64,000 bases of DNA from Icerya purchasi (GCA_039619475.1 CM077116.1:25121191-25185190), one strand, 5' to 3'. Shown: positions 11,572 through 23,104, numbered from the stretch's first letter. A program made the numbers and translations. The notes: generated by a model not told the origin, from the sequence alone.

Positions 11572-12430
11572 ACGGTCGACTCGCGGTTATCCGGATTAAT
11601 CGTCCGGATAAGCCGGAGTTCAAGATTAAATACTGCAAATTAAATTCAAACAAAGAAAATTAACTTATCCCATAATAAAAAAGTAAACATGAAAATTAAC
11701 TCATGGCGTACATTAACTAGTTTTTAAAGAAGTCTGTGATTAAGGTGTCTTTCGCAGCATTCTCTTCCTTGCCGATATATCTCGCCACTTGCATAAACAA
11801 ATGTGATATCAGCTGGTGACACTTCTTCCTGTTGTTGAGTAATGTGCTCCAGCGCTACTTCCATCGTCTTCACTCCTTCATCGTGTGGTATAACACACTT
11901 TGAAAAGGCTCGTTATCCATATTTTCTTCAACTGAATCCTCTCGTTGGGTACCGTGATGTCCTCATTTGCCGTTTCTACGATCTCGTCGCTGTCCATCCA
12001 TTCTGTGACGTCTTCCTGGAATATTTTTTATTAGAGAAACAAGCTTTTCGTTGTTTTTTGAACTGTCCAAATCACATTGTTTGTCAATTTTGTCCCATTT
12101 GTCACTCTAGCTTTATGATCTAACAATATTTTCTACGACCGCACTAATAATAGAACTAATCTCTACCCATCCCTCAGATAACCCCAAGTGATAACATCAA
12201 GCATATCAACTGATTTTGAAGCGACCTGACAGAGTCCACACATTACAATCACTATGAATCACCGTACATTATGGCCATAAACATCATCTTCATTTGCAGC
12301 GAATGCAAACAAATATTCAGATACGTACTGCATACAGCTGTGGACTTTATAAAAGCGCTTTGGTATTTTTGTTCTTTTTTTTTTTTTTTTTTGAAAATCA
12401 TTCCGGATAATACGGAGTCCGGATAAACAT
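11572..12430 (-). mobile_element. pogo/Tigger-like DNA transposon remnant
   Basis: The left edge (about 11572-11615) carries CTCGCGGTTATCCGG and, ten bases on, CCGGATAAGC. The right edge (about 12400-12428) carries, in inverted orientation, CCGGATAA twice around ACGGAGT. Paired 'TTATCCGGA' boxes near the tips are typical of Tigger/pogo ends. Between them, on the minus strand, are fragments of a transposase C-terminus. TA precedes the left tip, as expected for the TA target site. The right tip looks incomplete. The element is about 0.86 kb, far shorter than an autonomous copy (usually about 2-3 kb), so it is a deletion derivative with decayed coding sequence. Confidence 0.6.
11724..12015 (-). 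pseudogene. Tigger/jerky-like transposase C-terminal remnant
   Basis: In one minus-strand frame (about 12013 down to a stop at 11878) the peptide DVTEWMDSDEIVETANEDIT resembles the acidic 'W...D......TDEEIV' tail of pogo/Tigger and jerky-like transposases. After a frameshift, another frame (11874 down to a stop at 11724-11726) reads VKTMEVALEHITQQQ, then a region ending in basic residues. This fits the family's 'AL..A..F.EQQ' helix followed by a basic terminus. The catalytic DDE core and the HTH domains were not found. A more degenerate upstream piece at about 12120-12240 includes VDMLDVITWG. The assignment depends on weak but consistent C-terminal signals plus the matching terminal repeats. 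Confidence 0.45.
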
Positions 12431-15400
12431 TCTTACAAATCATATTTTACTTTAGATTAAAATTGATTAATTGAAAATAAAATACCTCAGATGCGCCTGA
12501 ATTTTTGAAAAATCTTAAATGGAAAAATGGACACCTTCAGAGAAATTGACTATGGCTATGTAAAATGTACGTCCGATCAGTTCTTGGTTACGGATGATGT
12601 TATCTAGTACCCCGTTCTTTTAAATATCATAATGTCACGTCATGGTAACTTACAGAATCAGGTTGACAATAATTTTAGAATAGCTCTGTAATGATATACC
12701 GTGCGACACAAAAGCGTTATTATCGAAAAATCATAAATTCGAAATAATCAGCCGGTGTCATGTAACATTGCCGGTTCGCAAGGACTCTTGCACACTTGTT
12801 TGATATTCACTCAATTGACGCGGCTATAATAATCGCACCTCATTTAGTTCGCCGGGAAATCGTACAGTGTGCTATCAATTTTATTCGAAATAATAAGTGG
12901 TCTCGAAACTGGCTTTTAAAGTATAAAACGCTCACGTGGGAATTATGAAAAACATGGTTCACATTGATCAAACGAAAAAGTTAATAAGTAGACTACGGAT
13001 AGGACATACATATTTCACTTATAGAGTTACAAGATATGAACCTCCTTTATGTGATCGACAGTAGTACTCATCGACGTCGTCAGTATATACATATTAGACG
13101 CAATTTCATAAAATATGGAAATTTCCGAACGAGATCTATGGCACAGATCTTTGTTCTCAATCTGCAAACTTCTGCCTCCTGATGGTTCCCACGATTTACG
13201 AGGAAGAATTAACATTAATTTATAATTTTCTTTAATGAAATTTATTTAATAATTTATTTGTGTTTTTTATTATTTCTTATTATTGTTTACAGCGGATCGC
13301 TAAAATTACATTTTTATCTTTTTAAATTTATTTCTGTGTATATGTTTATATAGCGCCATATATGTATGTACGTAAACAATTTTTTTTTTTCATGTACATT
13401 TGCGCGTGATGCGTTATATGTTTCTTCTTTTGTGCAAATGTCATGAGAAACTAGACTGTTATAACAGTACAATAAGTGTAGATTCATTCAAACATGTAAT
13501 AATTGAAGTTATTGCATGACAAAAAAAAAAAAAAAAAAAGCAAGCGATCGGACATATAGACTCGGCTGTACCTAGTAAATTAATTAGCGAAAAGACGTAC
13601 ACCATCCGGAACCCGCTGATTTTGGTAGAGAGGATCGTATCAGTTGACCCCCCTTTTTAAACACCGCCGAAATAGGATTTAAACAACCGGATTGGATAAA
13701 TGCTTAAAATGATGTGTAAATTCACCGAGTGACCTAATCGAAGTAGCAGGGAGAAGTGTCGATAAGGCTGAAAACATGTATCGATGAAAACAAAAAAATC
13801 TCGTACCAGCATACAAAGAATGACACCACACGTGTATACTATACTATTAAAAGTAAACGCCACAATATAATCCTCAGCGGCTGGCAAAAGCATTTCGAAA
13901 TTAGCTAAAATTCCCCCCCTAGTAATTGTTTTTAATATCGAATGAAAAATTACCGAATAGTGCGAATTAGCCTGAAAGTGACCGTAGATGGTGGTCTTAC
14001 AACGCAGTAGTGACCTTTGAAGAATTATGAGGAGGAGCCGTTAAAACAAAATAGGAAAATCTGCGCGGTTTGGATAGAGCGCGTAACGAATTTATAATAA
14101 ACCTCGCCTCTCTGCAACGGGTCTCTAGGATGGTGTTACTTTTTATGTAAAATTGTGCGTGGGAATTACGTAAATTTCTAACGCAGCAACAACAATAGGC
14201 AATGATTGCACCGGTTCCAGAAACTAGAAAAAGAGCAGTGATCTAGAAAAGTGCACAGACCAAGTCATAATAGAGCGTTGTTATTTATTAATTTCGATTT
14301 AAATTCATTAAACAGAATTAAACGCTGCTTTTCAATACTTTAAAATGTCGCACGCATTATATAAAATAGTTTCCATGTTTCTCTTTCTTTTCTTTTTTTT
14401 TTTTAATTGAAAAAGACGTTTGATACCTACCAGTAAACAAATACTGGAGCTACTTTATGTAGCCGGAGCACTATCACCGGAAATGAGTCTAGTTTATGTC
14501 TTCTTTTACATAATAAAACCTTTTAAATATACGACGCCAGTTATGTGTACTCTTTGTATACAAAATGGAATAAGCAGCACACATGTCCAACCTTATTTCA
14601 AATAGTGTTAAATAACATTGCGCCGGTAACTTACGTTCTACATCTATTTTCCTTTTTCTAACATGCAAAAATACCAAGTATCGGAGAGGAAACATTACGA
14701 CACATAGTATCCGGTCTGATGCAATGCTTTTGTCGGTAACTGTTCAAAAAAAAATCTATTACAACGAAGCTAATGGAGTATTTTCAATGTATATTGACGT
14801 GATAAAATCAAATGAGAGACACATGAGATGAAATTATTACAATATATTACAGGTGGCATTAAAAACTTTTCGGGAAAATCGGTTTATATGCATTGGATAA
14901 GAAATCGCCATTATACCTGTTCACTATGGAATCAGCCTCCAAATTATAAAATATAAACAATGCCAGAGTGTATATTTTCCGGCAGACAGCCTGTAAAAAA
15001 AAAAAAGGAATGATCAAAAAATTATAAAAATTTCGTATCCCACTACTAACTATTTCTAGCTCGTCTACACTTCCGGAAATATCCAAAGCCCCATCAAATG
15101 TCGCTAAAAATTTCTACTACAACATTTGCATCGAACATTTATTATCCCGCGGGATAGCTTTTAATCAGAACACACACTATAACCATAAATTAGTTGTAAA
15201 GAATACAATATCTATTTTTACTGATGTGTCGGAAAGTGATTCATTATTTTATGACTGTGAAATGATAGCCTGTCGCCGCAAGCTACATTGTCTTCTTTAT
15301 CGAATAAAATCGTAATATACGTAAATATTACTTCCATCATCCGTGGACAACATATGGCCCAATCCTAATTGAAGTTTCCGGCCAACTATATCAAAATCCG

Positions 15401-15720
15401 TGCTAGAAATAGTTTTACTGCAGATAATCATAAGCTTTTTTTTTTTTTTTTTGTATGAATGAATCTTACGAACTTTTAATAACTCGCCTTAATCCGCTAC
15501 TCTGTGTTAAAAAACACGCATTTTATGAGATAGATGAAACGAAATTGCCTAATAGTTTAAAAAGCAACAAATAAATCATTAACAGCATCATATTTCAGAA
15601 TATTTACTTCGCACTTAATCATGGGGTTATTTTTTTGGAAACGATTATTTCTAAAAAGCTAATAATTCAGGATACGTAGAAAAATCAGTTAATTATATAA
15701 CATCTAGCGACATGTTTCGG
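12431..15720. other. Unassigned AT-rich sequence
   Basis: No recognisable gene. It contains poly-A of about 19 at 13521-13539, poly-T at 15436-15452 and several shorter runs. Short frames at 13027-13215, 13657-13893, 14420-14695 and 14859-15086 have no family resemblance. The minus-strand frame at 14489-14695 crosses a GTAAGT (CTTAC at 14629 on plus), but no exon context supports it. Confidence 0.5.
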
Positions 15721-15726
15721 AGATAG

Positions 15727-15861
15727 CTAAAATCGTTTTCACTTGAATTCATATTCACATCTAAAATCGTTTTAACTTGAATTCATATTCACATCTAAAA
15801 TCGTTTTAACTTGAATTCATATTCACATCTAAAATCGTTTTAACTTGAATTCATATTCATG
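15727..15861. repeat. 34-bp tandem repeat, four copies
   Basis: Units start at 15727, 15761, 15795 and 15829 with an exact 34-bp period. Each contains CTAAAATCGTTTTAACTTG followed by AATTCATATTCACAT. Copies 2-4 agree almost perfectly; the first has C for A within the TTTTAAC part, and the last ends in CATG instead of CACAT. High identity suggests a young minisatellite. Each unit contains GAATTC and a weak internal palindrome, AAAATCGTTTT. Confidence 0.95.
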
Positions 15862-16740
15862 TATGATTATTTAATTTTTCTCCATGTATTATAAATTTTT
15901 ATCTTTGGTTGGTTTTTTTTTTTTTTCCTATGATAAAATAGTAGAATTAAAATTAAAATCAAGCTATCGAAAATATATTTGTAAAGAAATGGATATCAAC
16001 AGTTGAAATATAACGGGATAAATAGTGTTCAATCAATAAAATTAATGGAAAAGCCAAAAACATACGGTACTAAAGTAGAAACGAATAGCTGAACAACTTG
16101 GCAATTTTAGATAACTACAAAGAAATCAGAAGACTCTATTTAAACGTTGTTAGTCGGAATCGTTTTTGTCGCTGCACGAGACATTTTCTCACATTATTAT
16201 TTCAAATTAAGTTTGAATTATTCGCAATAACATTAGGCGGATGTCTCACTGAAATAAACGCGAAATGTGAAAATTTATTTAAAAATTCTAATCTAAAATG
16301 AATAAATATAATTACAGTTCTGAAATATGGCGCGGTTATATATTGTAAATTTTATTTAATAAATTTGTTTAAAAAAAACAAAAAAAAAAAACAAAAAAAA
16401 AATTGGTGCGGTAACCACACAGTGCGAGACTTTTTTGCCATAACGCGAAACGATTTTATATTCGGAAATTGCTGAAAGTATTGTAATGTGTCCATTACAT
16501 GGGTCATATATATTTGTATAAAAATAATAATAAATAAAAAAATAAATAAAAATAAAAATAATTTGGAATGTGTGGTGCGGGTGCGAGTGTGCGCGTGCCT
16601 GGAACTGTCGTCGGTGGGACCAGCCAATCAGCATCCTGCAGGAAACAAAAAGGATCTACCTGATTCGGCAAAATCCAGCGGTCACGGTCAAGTAGGCGTT
16701 CGATAATTTAAAAAAAAGGCGAGATGAAGATTTTAGTGAG
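15862..16740. other. Non-coding sequence upstream of a promoter-like region
   Basis: AT-rich with poly-A/T runs, including A8-10 blocks at 16370-16405 and an (AAAT)n run at about 16520-16560. A GC-richer patch begins at about 16565 and leads into the TCAGT-rich region. The minus-strand frames at 16352-16634 are made of poly-pyrimidine and are not genes. Confidence 0.5.
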
Positions 16741-16754
16741 AAAGGCAGTGGCAG

Positions 16755-16830
16755 CCTTATAGAGTCAGTCTCAGTTTTACCGTCGGTCAAGTCAGTCAGT
16801 GGCTGTTTACAGTGAGTCAAGTTCCGTTTT
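16755..16830 (+). promoter_or_regulatory. Candidate core promoter with clustered initiator-like motifs
   Basis: Within about 60 bp there are several matches to the arthropod initiator core TCAGT: AGTCAGTCTCAGTTTTACC at about 16761-16779 and CAAGTCAGTCAGTGG at 16789-16803. No TATA box is obvious 30 bp upstream. Clustered TCAGT with no TATA is the pattern known for dispersed-initiation insect promoters. The following 400 bp is GC-richer, stop-rich sequence compatible with a 5' UTR. Direction is inferred from the motif orientation. CAGT-rich sequence could also be a simple-repeat accident. Confidence 0.3.
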
Positions 16831-17200
16831 ACCTGTAGAAGAGGCTCCGGTTTTTAATTTTGTAGAAATACTTCCGTTTTGATTTCTCGTGGAAAAGTCG
16901 CCGTCTTTTTACTACGTACGACATTCGTTAAATTTATCGGTAAATATCGAAGTGGCGCGAGTAGTGATTCTTGCTGTTTGGTAAAGTTTGGATTCGGATT
17001 TGCAACTGGTCCTTAACGAAAGTGTTCGATAAATCTTCCTCGACCGATTCCGATTTCTGCAACTCAACCGACCGCCGAATCGCCACCAATAGATCCCGGA
17101 TCACCGACAACAGTGATACGTATCATTTATATTCACTTTACATATATATTGTTGTGTATTTATAATTGCGCTATTTTCGGATTAAATATTGTTTTTTCAG

Positions 17201-17226
17201 CGGTCGACCGGTCCCGAAAGATAGGT
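17201..17226 (+). other. Possible micro-exon or exon end with strong splice signals
   Basis: ATTGTTTTTTCAG, an excellent acceptor, ends at 17200. GTGAGT, a consensus donor, starts at 17227, with an alternative GT at 17225. The 24-26 bases between them (starting CGGTCGACCGG) would be a very small exon. Alternatively only the donor is used, as the end of a longer 5' UTR exon that begins near 16770. The reading frame cannot be assigned. Confidence 0.25.
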
Positions 17227-17227
17227 G

Positions 17228-19470
17228 TGAGTTTTGCTTAATATATTTTTCAGTAATTTCAATTAAATAGTTTTCCGTTCATAATCATATAAAGAAAAAT
17301 TAAAACATTCTCTGATAAACTTAAATAAAATCTAAACAAATCAAATCCACGAGCGTAAAACCTCGTGGTTGCCATCCCTGACTACCAAGTTAACGTCTCT
17401 AACCGTTACAGTATATAATAATATTCGTCGTTTCGATATCAGTCGTTATGCTATTAATAGAGTCGACAAATACGCGTGGTTTTTAAATTTTCCTTTTATA
17501 ATCGTGATGATAATATAAAAATCACGTTAACGCTAAAGTACGTAAAGTACATATTATTTATAATATAGGCCTTATTAATTTCATTAATTTCACCTTCACT
17601 CTGAGTTGTGCGCTGTCTATTAACAATCGTTAACGACTAAAAACTGGTGGGACTAACATATTCTGTTCTTAATATATTTCGTGCATCGTATCTCTCTGGA
17701 GTTTGTGTAGAGTCTCGGAGACCAAATAGTTCATTTAAATAATGAAGCTGAATCATCATCTTCCTTTTTAAAAATTAAATGCATCGGAGAAAGTCATTAT
17801 GATTATGAATATAATTTTACGCGAATTCTCGCTGGAGAGACGATGGCAATATAAAATTGTTTGATATCGGTTGAAGCAGTTCTTTTTTTAAATATAAGTA
17901 ATTAAAAAATAGCAATTTAAAAATAACGCTTTAATAATACAAAATTAACTGGTGCTAATAATGAATTCTGTGTAAATGTGTACGTTCGACACGTGTAACT
18001 GATCGAAAAATATTCACTTTAATACTTCAATTAATCTACTATTGATTGTTTACGCGCATATTCGCCGTTTCGATTTTAATTGTAGTATGACATGCCGTGT
18101 GATCGGTTAAAAAAAATAAGAGAAAAAAAATATTTCCGTAAGAAGTTTGTTTTAAGCAAAATGATTTTTTAAAGCTAACGATAGTATGCAAGCGTCACGA
18201 GAATAAAATTTTTATTAAATGAAAGAACCCCGCATGTGTAAAAAAGATTGTACTAATTATAAAAGAATTTTGCTGTTGCTTTTAATTTGAAAGGCACTAG
18301 CGATTCCTAAATTTTGTATTACGTTTGAAGGATGAATAGAGACCGAAAGATATTGGAAGGACTTTTTTTTTCAAGCTACTATACCGATTTTGAAGACAAT
18401 TCCAAAAGTTAACAGTTAAAACGGTATAATTTATTGGAGCTTCTGCATATCTACCAACAGGTACACTTATATACATAGTAGAGGTAGAGTAATAACATAA
18501 TACTAACAATTATAATAAGGATTATTTATTTATTCTATTTAACATATGACCGTTTATAATGAGTAAAAAGAGTGTTCCGTTGCAACCAGCTGGGCTAGCG
18601 ATTTCGGTCTAGCTAACAAATTATCATATTACATAATCATCGCCAGAGGTGGATTAAAGATTTACTACGGGACCCGGGATTAATGTTGAATAAGCCCCCT
18701 CCCCTCCGTCGAAAAAAAAAATGTTGAAAAACAAACAAGCAAAAAAAATACCTACTGCGTACGCATGAATGACTAATAAAATTAAAATTATGATCTCTTT
18801 ACAAAATCAACTTTCTTACCCTAACAACCTGAATACTACATAAATTGAATATCAAATAAGGAAATAAGTACATGTATATATGTATATGTTAATATTTGTG
18901 TAGCAAAAAAATAAATAAAAACTATTAATAATGTATTATCATTTAATATGATTATTTAGTTTTTATATTAAAAATTACAAATTGTTATCAAAACGTTTTA
19001 ACATAGAAAAATTAATAATTGCGCATCGATATTTGAATAGAAAATTGTTATTAATCGATTTGTCGAATGTTTGTTTATTATATTTATTCAATACGTAACA
19101 ATGATTCATTTTCTTTTTTTTTCCCCTGACACAATAAATTAGATTTATCGCGGAAAATTTCTATAAATATTCATTTTATGTAGCATTTAGTTTATCGGGA
19201 AAAAAAGGGGAGATAGTTTTATACAAAAAAAAAAAAAAAAAAAAAAAAACAAAAAAAAACTGCGCAATTTTATTAATGAACACGCGTATATTCTTTTCGT
19301 ATATGTAAAAATTAACGGAATTCCTTTTAAAATTAAAAAAAAAAAAAAACAAAAAAAAAACGGAAATTTAAAATATCGCATTTTTACAGTATCGAGTACT
19401 TCGGGAAAGAAAACTTAAATTTTGCACGTGGAAAATTATGGAAAATTGAGAATATTTCTTTTTTTGTTCG
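17228..19470. other. AT-rich, intron-like sequence
   Basis: The sequence is strongly AT-rich with poly-A tracts of 20 or more at 19224-19260 and about 15 at 19335-19350. A GC-rich patch at 18660-18710 (GGGACCCGGGATT, then CCCCCTCCCC) is reminiscent of DNA-transposon ends but is too short to assign. No coding signal was found. If the neighbouring exon candidates are real, this would be their first intron. Confidence 0.45.
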
Positions 19471-19474
19471 ACAG

Positions 19475-19515
19475 TGCTGGACTACTCCTCTGGGCAGGCT
19501 GGGGACTATATAGCC
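19475..19515 (+). CDS. Candidate small internal exon A
   Basis: A long polypyrimidine tract and acceptor, TTTCTTTTTTTGTTCGACAG, end at 19474. The following bases read, after two leading nucleotides, LDYSSGQAGDYIA, then a GTAGAG donor-like site at 19516. The peptide looks like real protein sequence. Exon A would start after a split codon and end in phase 0, matching the phase-0 exon B 315 bp downstream. The weak point is the donor, which departs from GTRAGT. If the donor is not used, the same frame continues for seven more codons to a stop at about 19537. No family was recognised. Confidence 0.2.
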
Positions 19516-19829
19516 GTAGAGGCGGCGCGATCATCATGACGCCGATGGAATCAAAGCTTGAAATAAAAACCGTCACTGTTTTCATTCGATTTTACCGTTG
19601 GTCTCGGTAGATTTGCGCGAATATGAGAAATCACGGAGGCATCTGTGAAGACATTAATTCCCATGTTTCCGAATATCGATAAAAACACTTCGTGTCGAGA
19701 TTATCGTTTTTCGAGAACAGCTGATGACCGCGCGCGTATGTTTCCGTATGTTGTGACGACGATTAATTCGATTTTCCGAGATTTACGCCATCGTCGTGTT
19801 ACGTTATTGTTCTCGCTTTTCATTTCCAG

Positions 19830-19928
19830 GGCCGGTCGTCCAGCAGCAGTGCGACCGGTCAAGATGTCAAACAGTGTCGTCGTCTACTGGAAGCAAATAA
19901 TCACTGTTTCGGAGCAGCGACGAATTCG
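19830..19928 (+). CDS. Candidate internal exon B, 33 codons
   Basis: CTTTTCATTTCCAG (acceptor) ends at 19829 and GTAAGG (donor) begins at 19929. The 99-nt interval has a phase-0 open frame: GRSSSSSATG, then QDVKQCRRLLEANNHCFGAATNS. The middle has the spacing of a UBA/CUE-type helical motif (T-G, then a C/LL pair, then E-x-N-N, then A-A-x-N), but one short exon cannot establish that. The GC content is above that of the flanks. A second frame is also open through this interval. This is the most convincing exon candidate in the window on splice signals and peptide character, yet the gene is not recognised and no homologue was checked. Confidence 0.35.
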
Positions 19929-20186
19929 GTAAGGTCTGCCGGAGGTAATAATCATTTGACTTTGTTGTATCGATGGAACAGAGCGCTAGCAAGGGACGCG
20001 CGATATTTATTATACCGAGAGAAAGAAAAAAAAAATCGGAGAAGAAGGGAACGAACGAGGATACGGTGTGCGCGTGTGAATATGCGTGATGGAAGCGCTG
20101 CCTTTTTTCAATGTACGATTTTTTCGATCCTTTGTGCGCACTGCCGTATCGTTCGTTGACAACAACAAATGTTCCCCTTCATTTAG

Positions 20187-20273
20187 TCGCCGAGCAAAGG
20201 TTCACGCGAGCAACGCGTCTGCATACATTTTGTGTGCCGCCGAGGCGCTGCTCCAGACTGGATGTCTACGTAG
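20187..20273 (+). CDS. Candidate terminal exon C
   Basis: GTTCCCCTTCATTTAG, an acceptor with a short pyrimidine tract, ends at 20186. Joining in phase 0 from exon B gives SPSKGSREQRVCIHFVCRRG, then AAPDWMST and TAG at 20271-20273. The exon lies 258 bp after exon B. No polyadenylation hexamer is evident close downstream. A different frame across the same bases is also open to 20280, so the choice of frame rests only on phase continuity with exon B. Confidence 0.2.
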   Translation, partial: SPSKGSREQRVCIHFVCRRGAAPDWMST

Positions 20274-20274
20274 C

Positions 20275-21238
20275 GTCTGAAGAATGACGCTGCGAACCGA
20301 CAGACTGTTGGACCACCGTTCGTCCACGGCCAGAGACTACATAAGGCGTTGTTATTTGTAATTTGGTTGACACTAGGTTATTTACTGTACACATATATAT
20401 TTATCCGTGAACACTGAAATATACCATCCCTCCCTCTGCTCTCTTGAGTATCCTCCGGTGGAGGTGCGTGAACCATTTCATTTTTTTTCTCCCTCGAACG
20501 GCTTCAAAATTAGATTCCGAAGCGAGAACGTGGAAGTCGTCTTCATAATCTACGTATTATTATATACGTGCTGTCGTGACTTTGATTTATTGCGTTATTT
20601 TTATCGGATATTTTCTCCTTTCTTTAAACACCGGTAATTGCCGATGATCTCTGTGTCGGACAGTGTTTCTACAACATTTATCTACCGAATTCGCCGCGCG
20701 CTTCCTGACTCCGCTCGGGGACCAGTCTAAGTTAAATTTCCGGCGAATTAAAAGCGGTGGTAATAATTCTTGAATCTATGCTGCTGAATGCAATTAACTA
20801 GTAGTCATAATAGTAATGAATTATAAATGATATAATACATACTATACAAAACGATAAATGCAGAAAACGCCACGTTTGTAATCAGTATTAGTCCTCCCCG
20901 AATGTCGCCCGATAACACATACCACCGGGAAATACAATATAGCAGAGCCTTAATTTACGCATCAAAAATTGACAAATGAAGTTAATTAACAAATGAAGTT
21001 AATTAACAGTTGCCGCATTATCAGTGTATAAATCGTCTGGCGCAGTATTTCTAAAATGCCGATGCCAATAATTACCGAGTATTACGAAAAGAATTAAAAA
21101 CATTAAAGTATCTGTAGTAGGAACCTTTTTTGAGCTATAACAATTATTATGAACACACGGGGCGGCGGTCATCGTCGTAGTTCATCCAGTAATCCACCGA
21201 TCATTAAGCAACCAGAATCTTAAGAATAGTTGGAACGG
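20275..21238. other. Unassigned sequence, GC-richer at its start
   Basis: From 20275 to about 20760 the sequence is moderately GC-rich and CpG-rich with a 76-codon frame at 20407-20637 that I do not recognise. It becomes AT-rich after 20760 and holds a short 17-bp direct repeat at 20972-21005. Confidence 0.5.
20972..21005. repeat. 17-bp perfect tandem duplication
   Basis: ACAAATGAAGTTAATTA occurs twice back to back, starting at 20972 and 20989, with no mismatch. Confidence 0.9.
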
Positions 21239-21249
21239 ATGTATTATTA

Positions 21250-21412
21250 CAAATAATTACACGATGGCCAATGAGATCATCTGGAAAGCAATGACAAACA
21301 TGCATATACCATTTTTCACATGCGAGCTAGTCGGCGTTCTAGTAGACGTACACACTTACGACCACACATTTTGTATCGTGATAAGTCAAAAAACATTTAC
21401 AATCAGTTCCAA
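21250..21412 (+). repeat. Degenerate copy of the SINE body found at 39.2 kb
   Basis: GATCATCTGGAAAGCAATGA and the following CAAACATGCATATACC align with the block at 39250-39295 (CACGTGGAAGACAATGGCAAACC and on). Near the end, AAACATTTACAATCAGTTCCAA is almost identical to AAACATTTATAATCAGTTCC at 39354-39375. No A or B box was found here, so only the tRNA-unrelated body and tail are preserved. The shared end suggests two copies of one family rather than chance. Confidence 0.5.
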
Positions 21413-21414
21413 TT

Positions 21415-22960
21415 GTCATAACGCTAACTCTAGAACGTACAACTAGGTAGAGTCCCAGAAACTGAGTATGGCGCTACGAAGAAAAAAATAAAATAAGCGG
21501 GGATGTCGGCGGTTACGGATGTCACTTGCAAAAATTGTCATACTCTCCGAATAATCCTTAGAAATAAACAAAATTTGCTTTTAAATCATCACCCGCGCAA
21601 ATGAAAGAAAAATAGCCATAGTCGTGTACGCTAAGAAACGGGCCGATTATCACCGAGTTCCTTTTCAAATAATATAACTAAATTCTGAATTGCATATTCG
21701 CGTATTTTAATTATTTAATAAAGTTTGCGCCGAGTACGATTTGAGTATTTTGCCGTTTTATAATAATTCTTAATAATTTTCAAACTGCGCTACGAAACAA
21801 TTAAAGTTTCATTAAAATTTCGCGTCGGAATTAATTACAATGAAAACACAGTCGAAATTTGAATGAAAACAAAAATAAGTACGCGATGATAACATTTATT
21901 AACCGGTGATTAAATATAGTTATAAGACGAGCCACTTGAAACGGTTAGCTTCTACGCCATTATCGTTATTATTATTATTATTATTTCGCTTCTGCAAGGC
22001 ATATTAAGGCGCGCGGGATTTTGCGTGACTGTCCACTTTAAGACTATTTTCGATTTGTCGTACTTAACGTAATCGATATCGCAGTTAGACTGAAAGTAGT
22101 GAATAAAATAATATTATAGTCTACAATTTACCAGTAACAGATCGATATGTATACGAAACTGGTGAAATCCACTATACCGATCACGCATAACTGACGTACG
22201 CGGAAAAATTAAAAATTCACCGATTAGTTTTGAGCTTTTGTAATTTTTAGTCGGTTTTGATTTTTTTGTTTGGTGACCGGGACTTTGAAAAAGAATAATG
22301 CGCAAGTTGCAGTTGATAAAAAACCGAAATTTTGAAAAAATCAGATGATGAATTTTAAAAGAAAAAAGAATTAATAAAAATCGATTTAATCAGCCAAGGG
22401 CAGTTGGGGGAATTGTTTTAGAAGCGATTTTATCTTCCGGTACACTTTTAGATATTTCTCGGAAATACATTTTAATAGTTTTGATTCTTACTTGTTCCTA
22501 AAATAAGCTCGTATCCGCATCAAAGCCGGACGATCCTTTCGTCTTTCTTTCTAGTTTATGAAAAAAATAATGTGGTTTTATTTGTGGCCGCGTAAAGAAA
22601 GTTTTAGAAAAAGTAAATACACGCAGTGTATGATAATGTTGACATATTTACACGCCGAACTGTATAAAATACATACAGAATTTTCAAAGCGTAATCTTGA
22701 ATCTCTGACAGTACGTATGTGTGTGTGTGCGCGCGCGCGTGCAGTCGTACAATTTCATTAGCATTTCAAATAGATTGTTCTTGTTATTTGTTTTTCCATT
22801 TACTGATTTATTTATTACCGACGATCGTAGTTAATTGTAGATTACTTCTTTAAAGAAACGTAAACGAGGGGTCTCGGGGTAAATGAATCGAATTATTTCA
22901 TCTGTGGGTCGGCACATGACGGACCCTAGTTTCGTTACCACCGGACCAGAGGGTTGGTGT
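21415..22960. other. Unassigned AT-rich sequence
   Basis: Contains (ATT)n at about 21968-21985 and an alternating (GT)n/(GC)n tract at about 22716-22742. The frames at 22114-22305 and 22558-22761 are not recognisable. From about 22860 the sequence becomes GC-richer toward the promoter-like region. Confidence 0.5.
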
Positions 22961-23055
22961 GCGGATGTGTCAATCAAGCTTTTAGGCTTTTAGCCGGGCA
23001 GCGTTGTCGGTTCGCGCTTAAATTCGGGGGGCGGGCAGTGCGTTTCGGAATAACG

Positions 23056-23100
23056 TTGTTATAAATAAATCGCGCTTGTTTGTAGTCGTTGTCTATTCTC
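23056..23100 (+). promoter_or_regulatory. Candidate TATA-containing promoter
   Basis: GTTATAAATAAAT at 23058-23070 is a good TATA-box match. About 25-30 bases downstream TGTAGTCGTTGTC could serve as an initiator. The preceding 130 bp is GC-rich (GGGGGGCGGGCAGTG), unlike the general background. No coding exon was identified downstream within the next few hundred bases, so this is a positional guess. Confidence 0.2.
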
Positions 23101-23104
23101 TTAA

